DNA of 64,000 bases, from the NCBI GenBank assembly GCA_036563505.1, contig DATCMH010000017.1:1-64000 (forward strand). The letters run 5' to 3'. A program made the position numbers and the translations under genes. Below, piece by piece: positions 46,490 through 55,565 of this stretch (positions within the stretch are counted from its first letter, which is position 1; each line of letters starts with the position of its first letter). This stretch comes from DATCMH01 sp036563505. GTDB taxonomy: Bacteria > Pseudomonadota > Alphaproteobacteria > Rhizobiales > Beijerinckiaceae. The notes under the pieces were generated by a model that worked only from the letters and a program-made list of their open reading frames with translations, made no database searches and was not told the DNA's origin.

Positions 46490-47431
46490 ATGCCGACCCT
46501 GCTCATCGCCGAGCACGACAACGTCTCGCTGAAAGACTCGACCCACAAGGCGCTCACCGCGGCCTCCGCCATCGGCCAGCCCGTGCACGTTCTCGTGGCA
46601 GGCCCCGGCGCGCGGCCGGCCGCGGAAGCCGCCGCGAAGCTCGCGGGCGTCGAAAAGGTCTTGCTCGCCGACGATCCGGCCTACGACCACCACCTCGCCG
46701 AGCCCACCGCCGCGCTGGTGGCGCAAGTTGCAGCGAACTACGACGCGGTGGTGGCGCCTGCCACCACGACCGGCAAGAACGTGATGCCCCGCGTCGCGGC
46801 GCTCCTCGACGTCATGCAGGTGTCCGACATCATCAAGGTGATCTCGCCCGACACCTTCGAGCGGCCGGTCTATGCCGGCAACGCGATCCAGACGGTGCAG
46901 GCCACCGACGCGAAGCGGGTGATCACGGTGCGAACCGCCGCCTTCCAGCCCGCGGGTGAAGGCGGCTCGGCGCCGATCGAGGCGGTGCAGCCGGCCGAGA
47001 ACCCGGGGCTCTCCACCTTCAAGGGCGAGGAGATCGCCAAGAACGACCGGCCGGAGCTGACATCGGCCAAGATCATCATCTCGGGCGGACGCTCCCTGGG
47101 CTCCGCCGAGAAGTTCAAAGAGGTGATCGAGCCGCTCGCCGACAAGCTCGGCGCGGCGGTGGGCGCCTCGCGCGCGGCGGTGGACGCAGGGTACGCCCCA
47201 AACGACTGGCAGGTTGGCCAGACGGGCAAGGTGGTCGCGCCCGACCTCTACATCGCAGTGGGCATCTCCGGCGCGATCCAGCATCTCGCCGGCATGAAGG
47301 ACTCTAAGGTGATCGTCGCCATCAACAAGGACGAGGAGGCGCCTATCTTCCAGGTGGCTGATTACGGCCTTGTCGGCGACCTGTTCCAGATCCTGCCGGA
47401 ACTGAACCAGGAACTTGATAAGGCGAACTAG
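46490..47431 (+). CDS. etfA: Electron transfer flavoprotein subunit alpha
   Basis: A 313-residue EtfA with the C-terminal FAD-binding region: GRSLGSAEKFKEVIEPLAD, PNDWQVGQTGKVVAPDLY and GISGAIQHLAGMKDS. It binds FAD and is the partner of EtfB, whose gene is 35 bases upstream. A GGGAG ribosome site precedes the ATG. A 3-hydroxybutyryl-CoA dehydrogenase gene follows after 36 bases. Confidence 0.97.
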   Translation: MPTLLIAEHDNVSLKDSTHKALTAASAIGQPVHVLVAGPGARPAAEAAAKLAGVEKVLLADDPAYDHHLAEPTAALVAQVAANYDAVVAPATTTGKNVMPRVAALLDVMQVSDIIKVISPDTFERPVYAGNAIQTVQATDAKRVITVRTAAFQPAGEGGSAPIEAVQPAENPGLSTFKGEEIAKNDRPELTSAKIIISGGRSLGSAEKFKEVIEPLADKLGAAVGASRAAVDAGYAPNDWQVGQTGKVVAPDLYIAVGISGAIQHLAGMKDSKVIVAINKDEEAPIFQVADYGLVGDLFQILPELNQELDKAN

Positions 47432-47467
47432 CGCCGTTCCCCCCTCCCCGGCCCTGCCGCAGGACAG

Positions 47468-48352
47468 ATGATGAGTATCGAGATCAAGACCATCGGCGTC
47501 ATCGGCGCGGGGCAGATGGGTAACGGCATCGCCCATGTCTGCTCCCTCGCGGGCCTCGACGTGCGGCTCAACGATCTCAGCGAGGATCGGATCAACGCGG
47601 GCCTCGCCACCATCAACGGCAACATCTCGCGCCAGGTGGCGAAGGGGGCGCTGAGCGACGCCGACCGGCAGGCGGCACTTGCGCGCATCACCCCCGCCCC
47701 GTCCTACGACGACCTCACCCCCTGCGACCTGATCATCGAGGCCGCGACGGAGAACGAGGAGGTCAAGCACGCGATCTTTCGCAAGCTGTGCCCGGTGCTG
47801 AAGCCGGACGCGATGCTGGCCACCAACACCTCGTCGATCTCGATCACGCGGCTCGCCGCCGCCACCGACCGGCCGGAGCGCTTCATCGGCATTCACTTCA
47901 TGAACCCGGTGCCGTTGATGCAGCTCGTCGAGCTCATCCGCGGCATCGCGACGGAAGACCCCACCTTCGAGTCGGCCAAGGCCTTCATCGGCAAGCTCGG
48001 CAAAACGGTGACGGTGGCCGAGGACTTCCCGGCCTTCATCGTCAACCGCATCCTGCTGCCGATGATCAACGAGGCGATCTACACCCTCTACGAGGGCGTG
48101 GGCTCCGTCGACTCCATCGACACCGCCATGCGGCTCGGCGCCAACCACCCGATGGGCCCGCTCCAGCTCGCCGACTTCATCGGCCTCGACACCTGCCTCT
48201 CTGTGATGCAGGTGCTGCACGAGGGTTTGGCCGACTCCAAGTACCGCCCCTGCCCGCTCCTCGTGAAATACGTCGAGGCGGGCTGGCTCGGCCGCAAGAC
48301 CAAGCGCGGCTTCTACGATTACCGCGGCGAAAAGCCTGTCCCAACCCGCTGA
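47468..48352 (+). CDS. hbd: 3-hydroxybutyryl-CoA dehydrogenase
   Basis: A 294-residue NAD(P)-dependent dehydrogenase. The Rossmann motif GVIGAGQMGNGIAHV is at the N-terminus, the catalytic His in GIHFMNPVPLMQLVE near residue 140, and DFPAFIVNRIL and GRKTKRGFYDY complete the fold. It oxidises 3-hydroxyacyl-CoA, probably in butanoate/PHB metabolism. The adjacent etfBA genes are a common association. Confidence 0.95.
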   Translation: MMSIEIKTIGVIGAGQMGNGIAHVCSLAGLDVRLNDLSEDRINAGLATINGNISRQVAKGALSDADRQAALARITPAPSYDDLTPCDLIIEAATENEEVKHAIFRKLCPVLKPDAMLATNTSSISITRLAAATDRPERFIGIHFMNPVPLMQLVELIRGIATEDPTFESAKAFIGKLGKTVTVAEDFPAFIVNRILLPMINEAIYTLYEGVGSVDSIDTAMRLGANHPMGPLQLADFIGLDTCLSVMQVLHEGLADSKYRPCPLLVKYVEAGWLGRKTKRGFYDYRGEKPVPTR

Positions 48353-48433
48353 ACCCTCGAGTTTCGGCGACCGCTTTCAGGATCGGTCAACGGAACAGAT
48401 CTTACGCTGAAGGCTCCTGAGCGGAGCTTCGCC

Positions 48434-48634
48434 ATGACCGTGTCCTCCACCGCCGGCATCGCCGAAGCCTGGTCGACGACCCGCGCCGATCCGCAAAACC
48501 AGGCCCTGTCGCTCGCCATGCTCAAGCAGCAGGCGAAGGCCGACCAGGGCGTCGTCGCGCTCCTCGAGACAGCCGCCGACACGGCCCCGCCCGCCCCGCC
48601 CGGCCAAGGTCAGCAGGTCGACCGGCGGGTGTGA
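48434..48634 (+). CDS. YjfB-like putative motility protein
   Basis: A 66-residue protein resembling the YjfB family: a short helical core LSLAMLKQQAKADQGVVALLETA with a Pro/Gln-rich tail. It has no signal peptide. A GGAG ribosome site precedes the ATG. It stands alone between hbd and the HNH gene. Function unproven; the family is linked to motility in some bacteria. Confidence 0.72.
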   Translation: MTVSSTAGIAEAWSTTRADPQNQALSLAMLKQQAKADQGVVALLETAADTAPPAPPGQGQQVDRRV

Positions 48635-48681
48635 GGCTTAGGCCTGCGCAGCGTGGGCCCGAACGCTTCAGAACACCATCC

Positions 48682-48770
48682 ATGTCGTTCGCGGGCTCGA
48701 CCCGCGAACCTCGGCGCGAAGCCGTCAACGCCTCCGAACCGAGATGGCCGGGTCTAGCCCGGCCATGACA
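48682..48770 (-). repeat. Dispersed ~89-bp element, family A, copy 4 (inverted)
   Basis: Reverse complement of copies 1-3: begins atgtcgttcgcgggctcgac and ends ggccatgaca. The two stems are preserved. It sits in a 299-base gap between the YjfB-like and HNH genes; the remaining sequence of that gap shows no gene. Confidence 0.8.
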
Positions 48771-48933
48771 TAAAGGCAGCGGGAAGCGGGCCGGACAGTC
48801 CGCCCCTCGCCTCTAAACCTGTGAGTGCGGCAAAGCAGGCCTTGGCCCACGGCTTCACAAGGCCGTCATGGACCCTATACACTCTGCACCCGAGCGGGGC
48901 TGACGATCCCGTGCCCTCACCTGTGGAGGCGGC

Positions 48934-49503
48934 GTGACGATTCACGTCCAACCAGTGGTGCGACCCGAGGCCTGTCCGGCCCTCGTGCTCAACGCGGATT
49001 ATCGTCCGTTGAGCTACTATCCCTTGTCGATCTGGTCGTGGCAGGACGCGATTAAAGCGGTGTTCCTCGACCGGGTGAACATCGTCTCCGAATACGACAA
49101 GATGGTGCGAAGTCCGGGCTTCGCGATGCGGCTGCCCTCGGTCGTGTCGCTGAAGACCTACGTCAAGCCGACCCGCCAACCGGCTTTCACCCGCTTCAAC
49201 GTCTTCCTGCGCGACCGCTTCACCTGCCAATATTGCGGCGAGCGCGACGACCTCACCTTCGACCACGTCGTGCCCCGCTCTAAGGGCGGCCAGACCACCT
49301 GGGACAACGTCGTCGCCGCCTGCTCCGCCTGCAACCTCAAGAAGGGCGACCGCCTGCCCCGCGAGGTGGAGATGTGGCCGCACCAAGCGCCCTTCGCCCC
49401 TTCCATCCACGACCTGCACCAGAACGGCCGGCTCTTCCCGCCGAACTACCTACACGACAGCTGGATGGACTACCTCTACTGGGACACCGAACTCGAGCCG
49501 TGA
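48934..49503 (+). CDS. HNH endonuclease
   Basis: A 189-residue protein with an HNH nuclease core: CQYCGERDDLTFDHVVPRSKGG followed by WDNVVAACSACNLKKGDR, with two CxxC pairs for zinc and the catalytic DH. The N-terminal LNADYRPLSYYPLSIWSW is typical of a widespread chromosomal HNH family. The GTG start has GGAGG upstream. Its 3' end overlaps dsbB on the other strand by 28 bases. Biological role unknown. Confidence 0.92.
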   Translation: MTIHVQPVVRPEACPALVLNADYRPLSYYPLSIWSWQDAIKAVFLDRVNIVSEYDKMVRSPGFAMRLPSVVSLKTYVKPTRQPAFTRFNVFLRDRFTCQYCGERDDLTFDHVVPRSKGGQTTWDNVVAACSACNLKKGDRLPREVEMWPHQAPFAPSIHDLHQNGRLFPPNYLHDSWMDYLYWDTELEP

Positions 49504-50006
49504 GCCCGACGCGAGGCCGCCAGGGCGGCGAAGCCGGCAAGCCCGAGCGAGATCAGGCCGTTCCAGCCCGACAGCGACAGGCCGAGAAAGCGCCATGCAG
49601 CCTCCGTGCAGCTCACGACGCGGGTCCGGTCGAGCTGCTTGAGGAAATCCTCGACGCCTCCCGCCGCGGGTCCGGCCCCTCCGCCGCAATCGCTTGGTCC
49701 CGGCCAGAAGCCCCATTCCACGCCGGCGTGGTGGGCGCCAAGGCTGGTGCTGACGACGAAGACGAGGGCGAGAAGGGCGAGCAACCCGCGCCGCGCCGGC
49801 GGCAGGAGCAGCGCCAGAACGGCGAGGGGAAGCGCCAGGTAATAAGGCTTGCGCTGGAGAAGGCAGAGCTTGCACGGCACGAGGCCGCCGAGATGCTCGA
49901 AGGCGAGCGCACCGCCGACGGTGAGCGCGGCCGCGGCGAGGATCACGGCGGCCGCCGTCCGGGGCCGGGTCAGCGTGTGGAGGATGGACGACACGCCGCG
50001 CACCAT
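49476..50006 (-). CDS. dsbB: Disulfide bond formation protein DsbB
   Basis: A 176-residue inner-membrane protein with four helices. The redox pair Cys45 and Cys48 lies in VPCKLCLLQRKPYY; a second pair is seen in SDCGGGAG and VVSCTEAAW. It re-oxidises DsbA and passes electrons to quinone. Its ATG overlaps the yqaA stop (TGATG). Its 3' end overlaps the HNH gene. Confidence 0.93.
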   Translation of the reverse strand: MVRGVSSILHTLTRPRTAAAVILAAAALTVGGALAFEHLGGLVPCKLCLLQRKPYYLALPLAVLALLLPPARRGLLALLALVFVVSTSLGAHHAGVEWGFWPGPSDCGGGAGPAAGGVEDFLKQLDRTRVVSCTEAAWRFLGLSLSGWNGLISLGLAGFAALAASRRAHGSSSVSQ

Positions 50007-50587
50007 CAGAACACGTAGCGGAAGGCCACGAAGCCGAGCACCATCGCGACGACGACGCTGGCCATCACGGCCCCGAAATGCCGGTCGAGCAGCCCGCGGA
50101 TCGCCGGCCCGAAGCGGCTGAGAACGAGCGCCAGGCCGAAGAAGCGGGCGCCGCGGGTGAGAAGCGAGAGCACGACGAACCAGAACAGGTCGTAGCCGGC
50201 AAAGCCCGACGTGATGGTGACGAGCTTGTAGGGGATCGGGGTCAGGCCCTTGAGCAGGATGATCCAGTGTCCATACTCGGCATAGGCGACGCGGAAGGCA
50301 TCCGCGCCCTTGCCGAGGCCGTAAAGATTGAAGAGCCAGAGGCCCACCGAATCGTACAGAAGCGCGCCGATGGCGTAACCGAACAGCCCGCCGAGCACCG
50401 AGGTGATGGTGCAAACGAAGGCGTACCACCAGGCCCGCTCGGGCCGCGCCAGGGCCATCGGCACCAGGAGCACGTCCGGCGGCACGGGGAAGAAGGAGCT
50501 CTCCGCGAAGGACACCGCCCCGAGCGCCGTCGGCGCGGAGGGCCTGGCGGCGAGCGAGAGGGTCCAATCGTAAAGGCGGCGGAGCAT
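50006..50587 (-). CDS. YqaA-type DedA/VTT-domain membrane protein
   Basis: A 193-residue polytopic protein of the VTT/SNARE-associated family. Family marks are AESSFFPVPPDVLLVPMALARP and LLKGLTPIPYKLVTITSGFAG. Roles in membrane lipid transport have been shown for relatives. It is coupled to dsbB by a one-base overlap. Its ATG shares the bases CATG with the divergent cyclase frame. Confidence 0.92.
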   Translation of the reverse strand: MLRRLYDWTLSLAARPSAPTALGAVSFAESSFFPVPPDVLLVPMALARPERAWWYAFVCTITSVLGGLFGYAIGALLYDSVGLWLFNLYGLGKGADAFRVAYAEYGHWIILLKGLTPIPYKLVTITSGFAGYDLFWFVVLSLLTRGARFFGLALVLSRFGPAIRGLLDRHFGAVMASVVVAMVLGFVAFRYVF

Positions 50588-50651
50588 GCGGGACGGCCTG
50601 GAACAGGATGAGGCGGACGCCGGGGCTCCCGGACGCGCGGCCCCTTTGAGC

Positions 50652-52043
50652 ATGAACCTGCCCCGGATGCGAGCGCTCTGGCGCGGGCGGCCCCGCGCCC
50701 GTGATGCGGCGCGGCGACGCCTGGCCGCCGCGCTCCGCCGCGAAGAGCTGCGCGGCCTTTCCTTCGCTTTCCAGGCCCGCTGGATCGCGGGTATCGCCGT
50801 CGGCGCCTTCATCATCGCGACGGTGAACCGCCCGCAAGCTTGGTATTATCTTTCCGTCGTCGTCCTGCTCCTGATCCTCGGCGCGGTGCCGTTCCTGCTG
50901 CGCCGCCACCCGCTGGGTCAGCCGGCGCGGCTCGCCTTCATCGTACTCGACGTGGCCGTGATCACGATGGTCATCATGGCCGACCCGCCCTTCATGGCCG
51001 CCGACCCCTGGCCGATCCAGATGCGCCTCAGGGGCCAGGAATTCATCTACTGCCTCGTCTACCTCGCGGCCTCGGCCCTCTCCTTCTCGCCGGTCGTCGT
51101 CGCCTGGACGGGCGCTTGGATCACCGTCCTGTGGTCAGCGGGCGTCCTCATGGTGCTGCAGCGCTCGGATACCCTGACGGCGGGCGACATCCCGGCGGGG
51201 GGCCCGATGGCCACCCTCTCCACGGTGCTCAACCCGGCCTATGTCAGCCTCGGGCAGTGGCGAAACCAGGTGGTGCTCACCCTGATCGCCACGGCTCTCC
51301 TCACCGCGGCGGTCTGGCGAGCGCGGAGCACGCTCCTGCGCCTGACCCAGGCCGAGGTGACCCGCGCCGAGCTCTCGCGCTACGTCTCCCCCGACCTCGC
51401 GGACGCCATGGTCCGCACCCCCGACCAGGACCTCGGCCGGCCCCAGCTGCGCCAGGTCGCGGTCATCTTCGCCGATATCGTGGGCTTCACCGGCCACGCG
51501 GAGGACCTGCCGCCGGAACGGGTCGTGGCGCTCCTGCGCAGCTTTCACGCCCGCACCTGCAAGGTGGTCTTCGCCCACAGCGGCACCCTCGACAAGTTCC
51601 TCGGCGACGGGTTCATGGCGACCTTCGGGGCGCTCGCCGACGACCCGGACGCCGCGCGCAAGGCCCTCGCCTGCGCCCTCGCGCTCCAGGCGGAATGCGA
51701 GCGCTGGCGCGCGAAGCGCCATGCCCGGGGCGCGCCGGAGATCGCGGTCGCCGTCGGCGTCCATGTCGGGCCGGTGGTGGTGGGCAACATCGGCGCCGAG
51801 CGGCGGCTCGAGTTCACGGCGATCGGCGATCCCGTGAACGTGGCGAGCCGGCTGGAGCGCCTCACCCGCGATCACGGCTGCCGCATCGCCGCCTCCCGCG
51901 AGCTCCTGGAGGCGGCGGGCCCTCTGCCTGAGACCGAGCGGCCCTTCGCCGCCCGGGGCTCCGTCGCGATCCGCGGCCGGACGCAGCCCATCGACCTCTT
52001 CGTCTGGCCCGCGGCCGCGCCGGAGCCGGCGCTTCCGGCTTGA
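50652..52043 (+). CDS. Membrane-anchored class III adenylate/guanylate cyclase
   Basis: A 463-residue protein with about five to six N-terminal membrane helices and a C-terminal class III cyclase domain. Metal aspartates lie in IFADIVGFTGHAEDLP and KFLGDGFMATFG; the substrate region is TAIGDPVNVASRLERL. It is predicted to make cAMP. The ATG at 50652 is preferred; an in-frame ATG at 50586 overlaps the divergent yqaA start and has a fair ribosome site, so the protein may be 22 residues longer. Confidence 0.9.
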   Translation: MNLPRMRALWRGRPRARDAARRRLAAALRREELRGLSFAFQARWIAGIAVGAFIIATVNRPQAWYYLSVVVLLLILGAVPFLLRRHPLGQPARLAFIVLDVAVITMVIMADPPFMAADPWPIQMRLRGQEFIYCLVYLAASALSFSPVVVAWTGAWITVLWSAGVLMVLQRSDTLTAGDIPAGGPMATLSTVLNPAYVSLGQWRNQVVLTLIATALLTAAVWRARSTLLRLTQAEVTRAELSRYVSPDLADAMVRTPDQDLGRPQLRQVAVIFADIVGFTGHAEDLPPERVVALLRSFHARTCKVVFAHSGTLDKFLGDGFMATFGALADDPDAARKALACALALQAECERWRAKRHARGAPEIAVAVGVHVGPVVVGNIGAERRLEFTAIGDPVNVASRLERLTRDHGCRIAASRELLEAAGPLPETERPFAARGSVAIRGRTQPIDLFVWPAAAPEPALPA

Positions 52044-52114
52044 GAAGCAGCCCGTCACGAAAAGGGATGCAGCGCGCCTCGGGTTGCGCTAGGACGGGCC
52101 GGCCGAAGGCACGC

Positions 52115-52201
52115 GCGGGCGTGGCGGAATCGGTAGACGCGCCGGACTCAAAATCCGGTTCTGGCGACAGAGTGTCGGTTCGACTCCGACCGCCCGCACC
52201 A
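52115..52201 (+). tRNA. tRNA-Leu (anticodon CAA)
   Basis: 87 nt including an encoded CCA. The acceptor stem gcgggcg pairs with cgcccgc; the anticodon loop ctcaaaa within ccgga/tccgg gives CAA. A long variable arm and ggttcgactcc T-arm are seen, as expected for a class II tRNA. Confidence 0.95.
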
Positions 52202-52340
52202 CTCCTTTTCGCGCTGTGCACGCGCCCGCGTCGGCTCGACCCGCGAAGCGAAGCTAGACGACCACGTGCCGGACGCGCGGCGGCAAGCGCTGGAACGCCG
52301 GCAGAGCCGCGATGTTAGTGCGGGGCGCACGGGAGCTCCG

Positions 52341-53696
52341 ATGGCCGACCTGCAACGCGTCGTGATCGTGGGAGGCGGCTTCGCCGGGCTCGAGGCGGCC
52401 AAGGCGCTCGCCCGGGCGCCCGTGGCCCTGACGCTGATCGACCGCCAGAACCATCACTGCTTCCAGCCTCTCCTGTATCAAGTGGCGACGGCGGCCTTGA
52501 GTCCGGCCGACGTGGCCTGGCCGATCCGCGGCATCCTCTCGCGGCAGAAGAACACCCGGGTGCTGATGGCCGAGGTGAATGCCATCGATGCCGCGCAGCG
52601 TCTGGTGCGGACGAACGGCGGGGACTTCGCCTACGACCATCTCGTCGTCGCGACCGGCGCGACCCACGCCTATTTCGGCCACGAGGACTGGGCGCCGCAC
52701 GCGCCCGGGCTGAAGCGGATCGAGGACGCGACGGAGATCCGCCGCCGTATCCTGACCTCGTTCGAACGGGCCGAATTGGCTTCGACACCGGCCGAACGGG
52801 CGGCCCTGACGACCTTCGTCGTCGTGGGAGGTGGCCCGACCGGGGTCGAGATGGCGGGCGCGATCGCCGATGTGGCCCGCGAGGCGCTGCCGCCCGACTT
52901 CCGCACCTTCGACCCGCGCGAGGCGCGCGTCCTCCTGATCGAGGCGGGCCCCCGCGTCCTGTCGCCGTTTCCCGAAACCCTGAGCGCCTACGCGCGCCGA
53001 GCCCTCGAAGCCCGCGGCGTCGAGGTGATCACGGGCACGCCGGTCACGGAGATCGGGCCGGGTTTCGTTCGCCTCGGCGATCGGCGGATCGCCGCGGGAG
53101 CCGTCGTCTGGGCGGCAGGCGTGGCCGCCTCGGCGGCCGCGGATTGGCTGGGGGCGGACCGCGACCGCGCGGGCCGGGTCAGGGTCGGGCCCGACCTCAC
53201 CCTGCCCGGTCGGCCAGAGATCTTCGTCGTGGGCGACACCGCCGCCGTGATGACGACGGACGGCAAGCCCGTGCCGGGCATCGCGCCCGCCGCGAAGCAG
53301 ATGGGCCGCTACGCCGGCGACGTGATCGCCGCCCGCGTCTCAGGTCGCTCGCCGCCCGGGCCGTTCCGATACCGCCATCAGGGCGATCTCGCGACGATCG
53401 GGCGCCGCGCCGCTGTCGTGAAGCTGAATCGCCTGACCCTGACTGGGTTGCCCGCCTGGCTGTTCTGGAGCCTGGCGCATGTCTACTTCCTGATCGGCCT
53501 ACGCCACCGGATCGCGGTGGCCTTCAGCTGGACCTGGGACTACCTCACCTTCGGCCGGCGGGCGCGCCTCATCACCGAGCCTGCGAGCGTCGGCCCCGCC
53601 GAGGCGCGACCTGAAGGACCCTCGTCGCCGCCTTCGTCGACCCCGTCATCGCGGGATGCGGCCGTGAACCCCGCCGCCGGCGGGGTCTGGGGCTGA
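52341..53696 (+). CDS. ndh: Type II NADH dehydrogenase
   Basis: A 451-residue flavoprotein. The FAD motif VVIVGGGFAGLEAAK is at residues ~7-21, the NAD motif VVVGGGPTGVEMAG near residue 160, and AAKQMGRYAGDVIAARV binds FAD near 320. A C-terminal segment, PAWLFWSLAHVYFLIGLRH, fits the membrane-docking region. It transfers electrons from NADH to ubiquinone without proton pumping. The ATG at 52341 has GGGAG seven bases upstream. The Pro/Ser-rich last ~35 residues are unusual. Confidence 0.94.
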   Translation: MADLQRVVIVGGGFAGLEAAKALARAPVALTLIDRQNHHCFQPLLYQVATAALSPADVAWPIRGILSRQKNTRVLMAEVNAIDAAQRLVRTNGGDFAYDHLVVATGATHAYFGHEDWAPHAPGLKRIEDATEIRRRILTSFERAELASTPAERAALTTFVVVGGGPTGVEMAGAIADVAREALPPDFRTFDPREARVLLIEAGPRVLSPFPETLSAYARRALEARGVEVITGTPVTEIGPGFVRLGDRRIAAGAVVWAAGVAASAAADWLGADRDRAGRVRVGPDLTLPGRPEIFVVGDTAAVMTTDGKPVPGIAPAAKQMGRYAGDVIAARVSGRSPPGPFRYRHQGDLATIGRRAAVVKLNRLTLTGLPAWLFWSLAHVYFLIGLRHRIAVAFSWTWDYLTFGRRARLITEPASVGPAEARPEGPSSPPSSTPSSRDAAVNPAAGGVWG

Positions 53697-53724
53697 CCTT
53701 CGCCGGCGAAGGCTCCTTTCAACG

Positions 53725-55317
53725 TCAGAGCCGCACCGCGCGGGCGCGCTTGACGTGCGGGATGCTCTCGATCCGGCTCAGGAGTTCGGGCGACACGGCC
53801 TCGTCGACGGCGACGAAGCAGATCGCGTCGCCGCCCGGGTGGTCGCGGCCGAGGCTGAAGGTGGCGATGTTGACGCCCGCCTCGCCGAGCAGCGAGCCGA
53901 AACGTCCGATGAAGCCCGGCTTGTCGTCATTGCGCACGTAGATCATGTGGGGCGCGAACTCGGCGTCGACGGCGATGTCGCGGATCTCCGTGACGCGGGG
54001 CTTGCCGTCCTGGAACACGGTGCCGCCGGCGTGGCGGGGCATGTCCTCGGCGTCGACCACGATGCGCACGAAGCTCTCGTAATCCCGGGCCGCGTTCTCG
54101 CGCTTGACCTCCTCAACCGTGATGCCGCGCTCGCGGGCGACGACCGGCGCCGAGACCATGTTGATGTCCTGCAGGAAGGGGCGAAGCACCCCCGTCACCG
54201 CGGCCGAGGTAAGCGCGCGGGTGTTCATCTCGGCGACGGCGCCCTCGTACTCGATGCGGATCCCCTTGATCGGAGCTTCCGTGAGCTGGCCGAGGAAGGA
54301 GCCGAGCTTCTCGCTAAGCGCCACGAAGGGTTTCAGGCGTGGCGCCTCCTCAGCGGTGATGGAGGGGAAGTTGACCGCGTTCTGGATCGCGCCCTGGAGA
54401 AGGTAGTCGGCCATCTGCTCGGCGACCTGGAGGGCGACGTTCTCCTGCGCCTCCGTGGTGGCGGCGCCCAGATGCGGCGTGCAGACGACGCTCGGATGGC
54501 CGAAGAGCGGGTTTTCCGTCGCCGGCTCGGCCGAGAACACGTCGAAGGCGGCGCCCGCAACGTGTCCGGAATCGAGGGCCGCGCGGAGCGCCGCTTCGTC
54601 GACGAGGCCGCCGCGGGCGCAGTTGACGATGCGCACGCCCTTCTTCGTCCTTGCCAGGTTCTCGGCGGAGAGGATGTTCTTCGTCTTGTCCGTCATCGGC
54701 ACGTGGAGCGTGATGACGTCAGCGCGGCGCAGGAGCTCATCGAGCTCCACCTTTTCCACGCCGAGTTCGAGCGCCCGCTCCGGCGACAGGAATGGGTCGA
54801 AGGCGATGACCCGCATCCTCAAGCCGATGGCGCGGTCGGCGACGATGGAGCCGATGTTGCCGCAGCCGATGACGCCCAGCGTCTTGCCCGTGAGCTCGAC
54901 GCCCATGAAGCGGTTCTTCTCCCACTTGCCGGCTTGCGTGGAAGCGTCAGCTTGAGGGATCTGGCGGGCGAGCGCGAACATCATGGCGATCGCGTGCTCG
55001 GCGGTGGTGATGGAATTGCCGAAGGGCGTGTTCATCACGATCACGCCTCGGGCCGTCGCGGCGGGGATGTCGACGTTGTCGACGCCGATGCCGGCACGGC
55101 CGATCACCTTCAAGTTGCCGGCCTGCTCCAGGATCTTGGCCGTGACTTTCGTCGCCGAGCGGATGGCGAGGCCGTCGTACCCGCCGATTACGGCGGCGAG
55201 GCGGTCCTTGTCCTTGCCGAGATCGGGCTGAAAATCGACCTCGACGCCCCGGTCCTTGAAGATCTGGACGGCAGCGGGGGAGAGGGCGTCGGAGATGAGG
55301 ACGCGGGGAGCGGGCAT
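53725..55317 (-). CDS. serA: D-3-phosphoglycerate dehydrogenase
   Basis: A 530-residue type I PGDH. The NAD motif GVIGCGNIGSIVADRA is near residue 147, the catalytic region includes GGLVDEAAL and TPHLGAATTEAQE, then an ASB domain and a C-terminal ACT domain (DKPGFIGRFGSLLGEAGVNI) for serine control. It starts L-serine synthesis. The serC gene lies 248 bases upstream on the same strand, with a hairpin-rich repeat between them. Confidence 0.96.
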   Translation of the reverse strand: MPAPRVLISDALSPAAVQIFKDRGVEVDFQPDLGKDKDRLAAVIGGYDGLAIRSATKVTAKILEQAGNLKVIGRAGIGVDNVDIPAATARGVIVMNTPFGNSITTAEHAIAMMFALARQIPQADASTQAGKWEKNRFMGVELTGKTLGVIGCGNIGSIVADRAIGLRMRVIAFDPFLSPERALELGVEKVELDELLRRADVITLHVPMTDKTKNILSAENLARTKKGVRIVNCARGGLVDEAALRAALDSGHVAGAAFDVFSAEPATENPLFGHPSVVCTPHLGAATTEAQENVALQVAEQMADYLLQGAIQNAVNFPSITAEEAPRLKPFVALSEKLGSFLGQLTEAPIKGIRIEYEGAVAEMNTRALTSAAVTGVLRPFLQDINMVSAPVVARERGITVEEVKRENAARDYESFVRIVVDAEDMPRHAGGTVFQDGKPRVTEIRDIAVDAEFAPHMIYVRNDDKPGFIGRFGSLLGEAGVNIATFSLGRDHPGGDAICFVAVDEAVSPELLSRIESIPHVKRARAVRL

Positions 55318-55342
55318 TGGTTGAGAACCTCGTCGTGCTCGC

Positions 55343-55552
55343 CCTCTCCCCTTTGCGGGAGAGGGTGGCCGGCGTGAGCCGGCCGGGAGAGGGGGCGCCC
55401 TGTAAGCGGCGCTCGCGAAGCGAATGGGATGGTTGGGTCGAAAAGGCGCTGGTCGGCCTTGCGGCCGAGCGCTGCTGACGCAGCGCCCCCTCTCCCGACC
55501 CCGCCTGACGGCGGGGCCACCCTCTCCCGCAGAGGGGGAGAGGGTTTGCACA
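55343..55552. repeat. Hairpin-rich repeat between serC and serA (family D)
   Basis: Contains ctctcccctttgcgggagag, ggccggcgtgagccggcc, and later ccccgcctgacggcgggg with ctctcccgcagagggggagag. The halves are roughly inverted to each other. Related units lie at 8280-8520. It would sit within any serC-serA transcript. No gene is seen. Confidence 0.6.
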
Positions 55553-55565
55553 GCCTTGGGCGGCT

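Noticed and set aside
53669..53685. Terminator in ccccgccgccggcgggg at the end of ndh
   Set aside because: The stem lies within codons and is not followed by a T-run.
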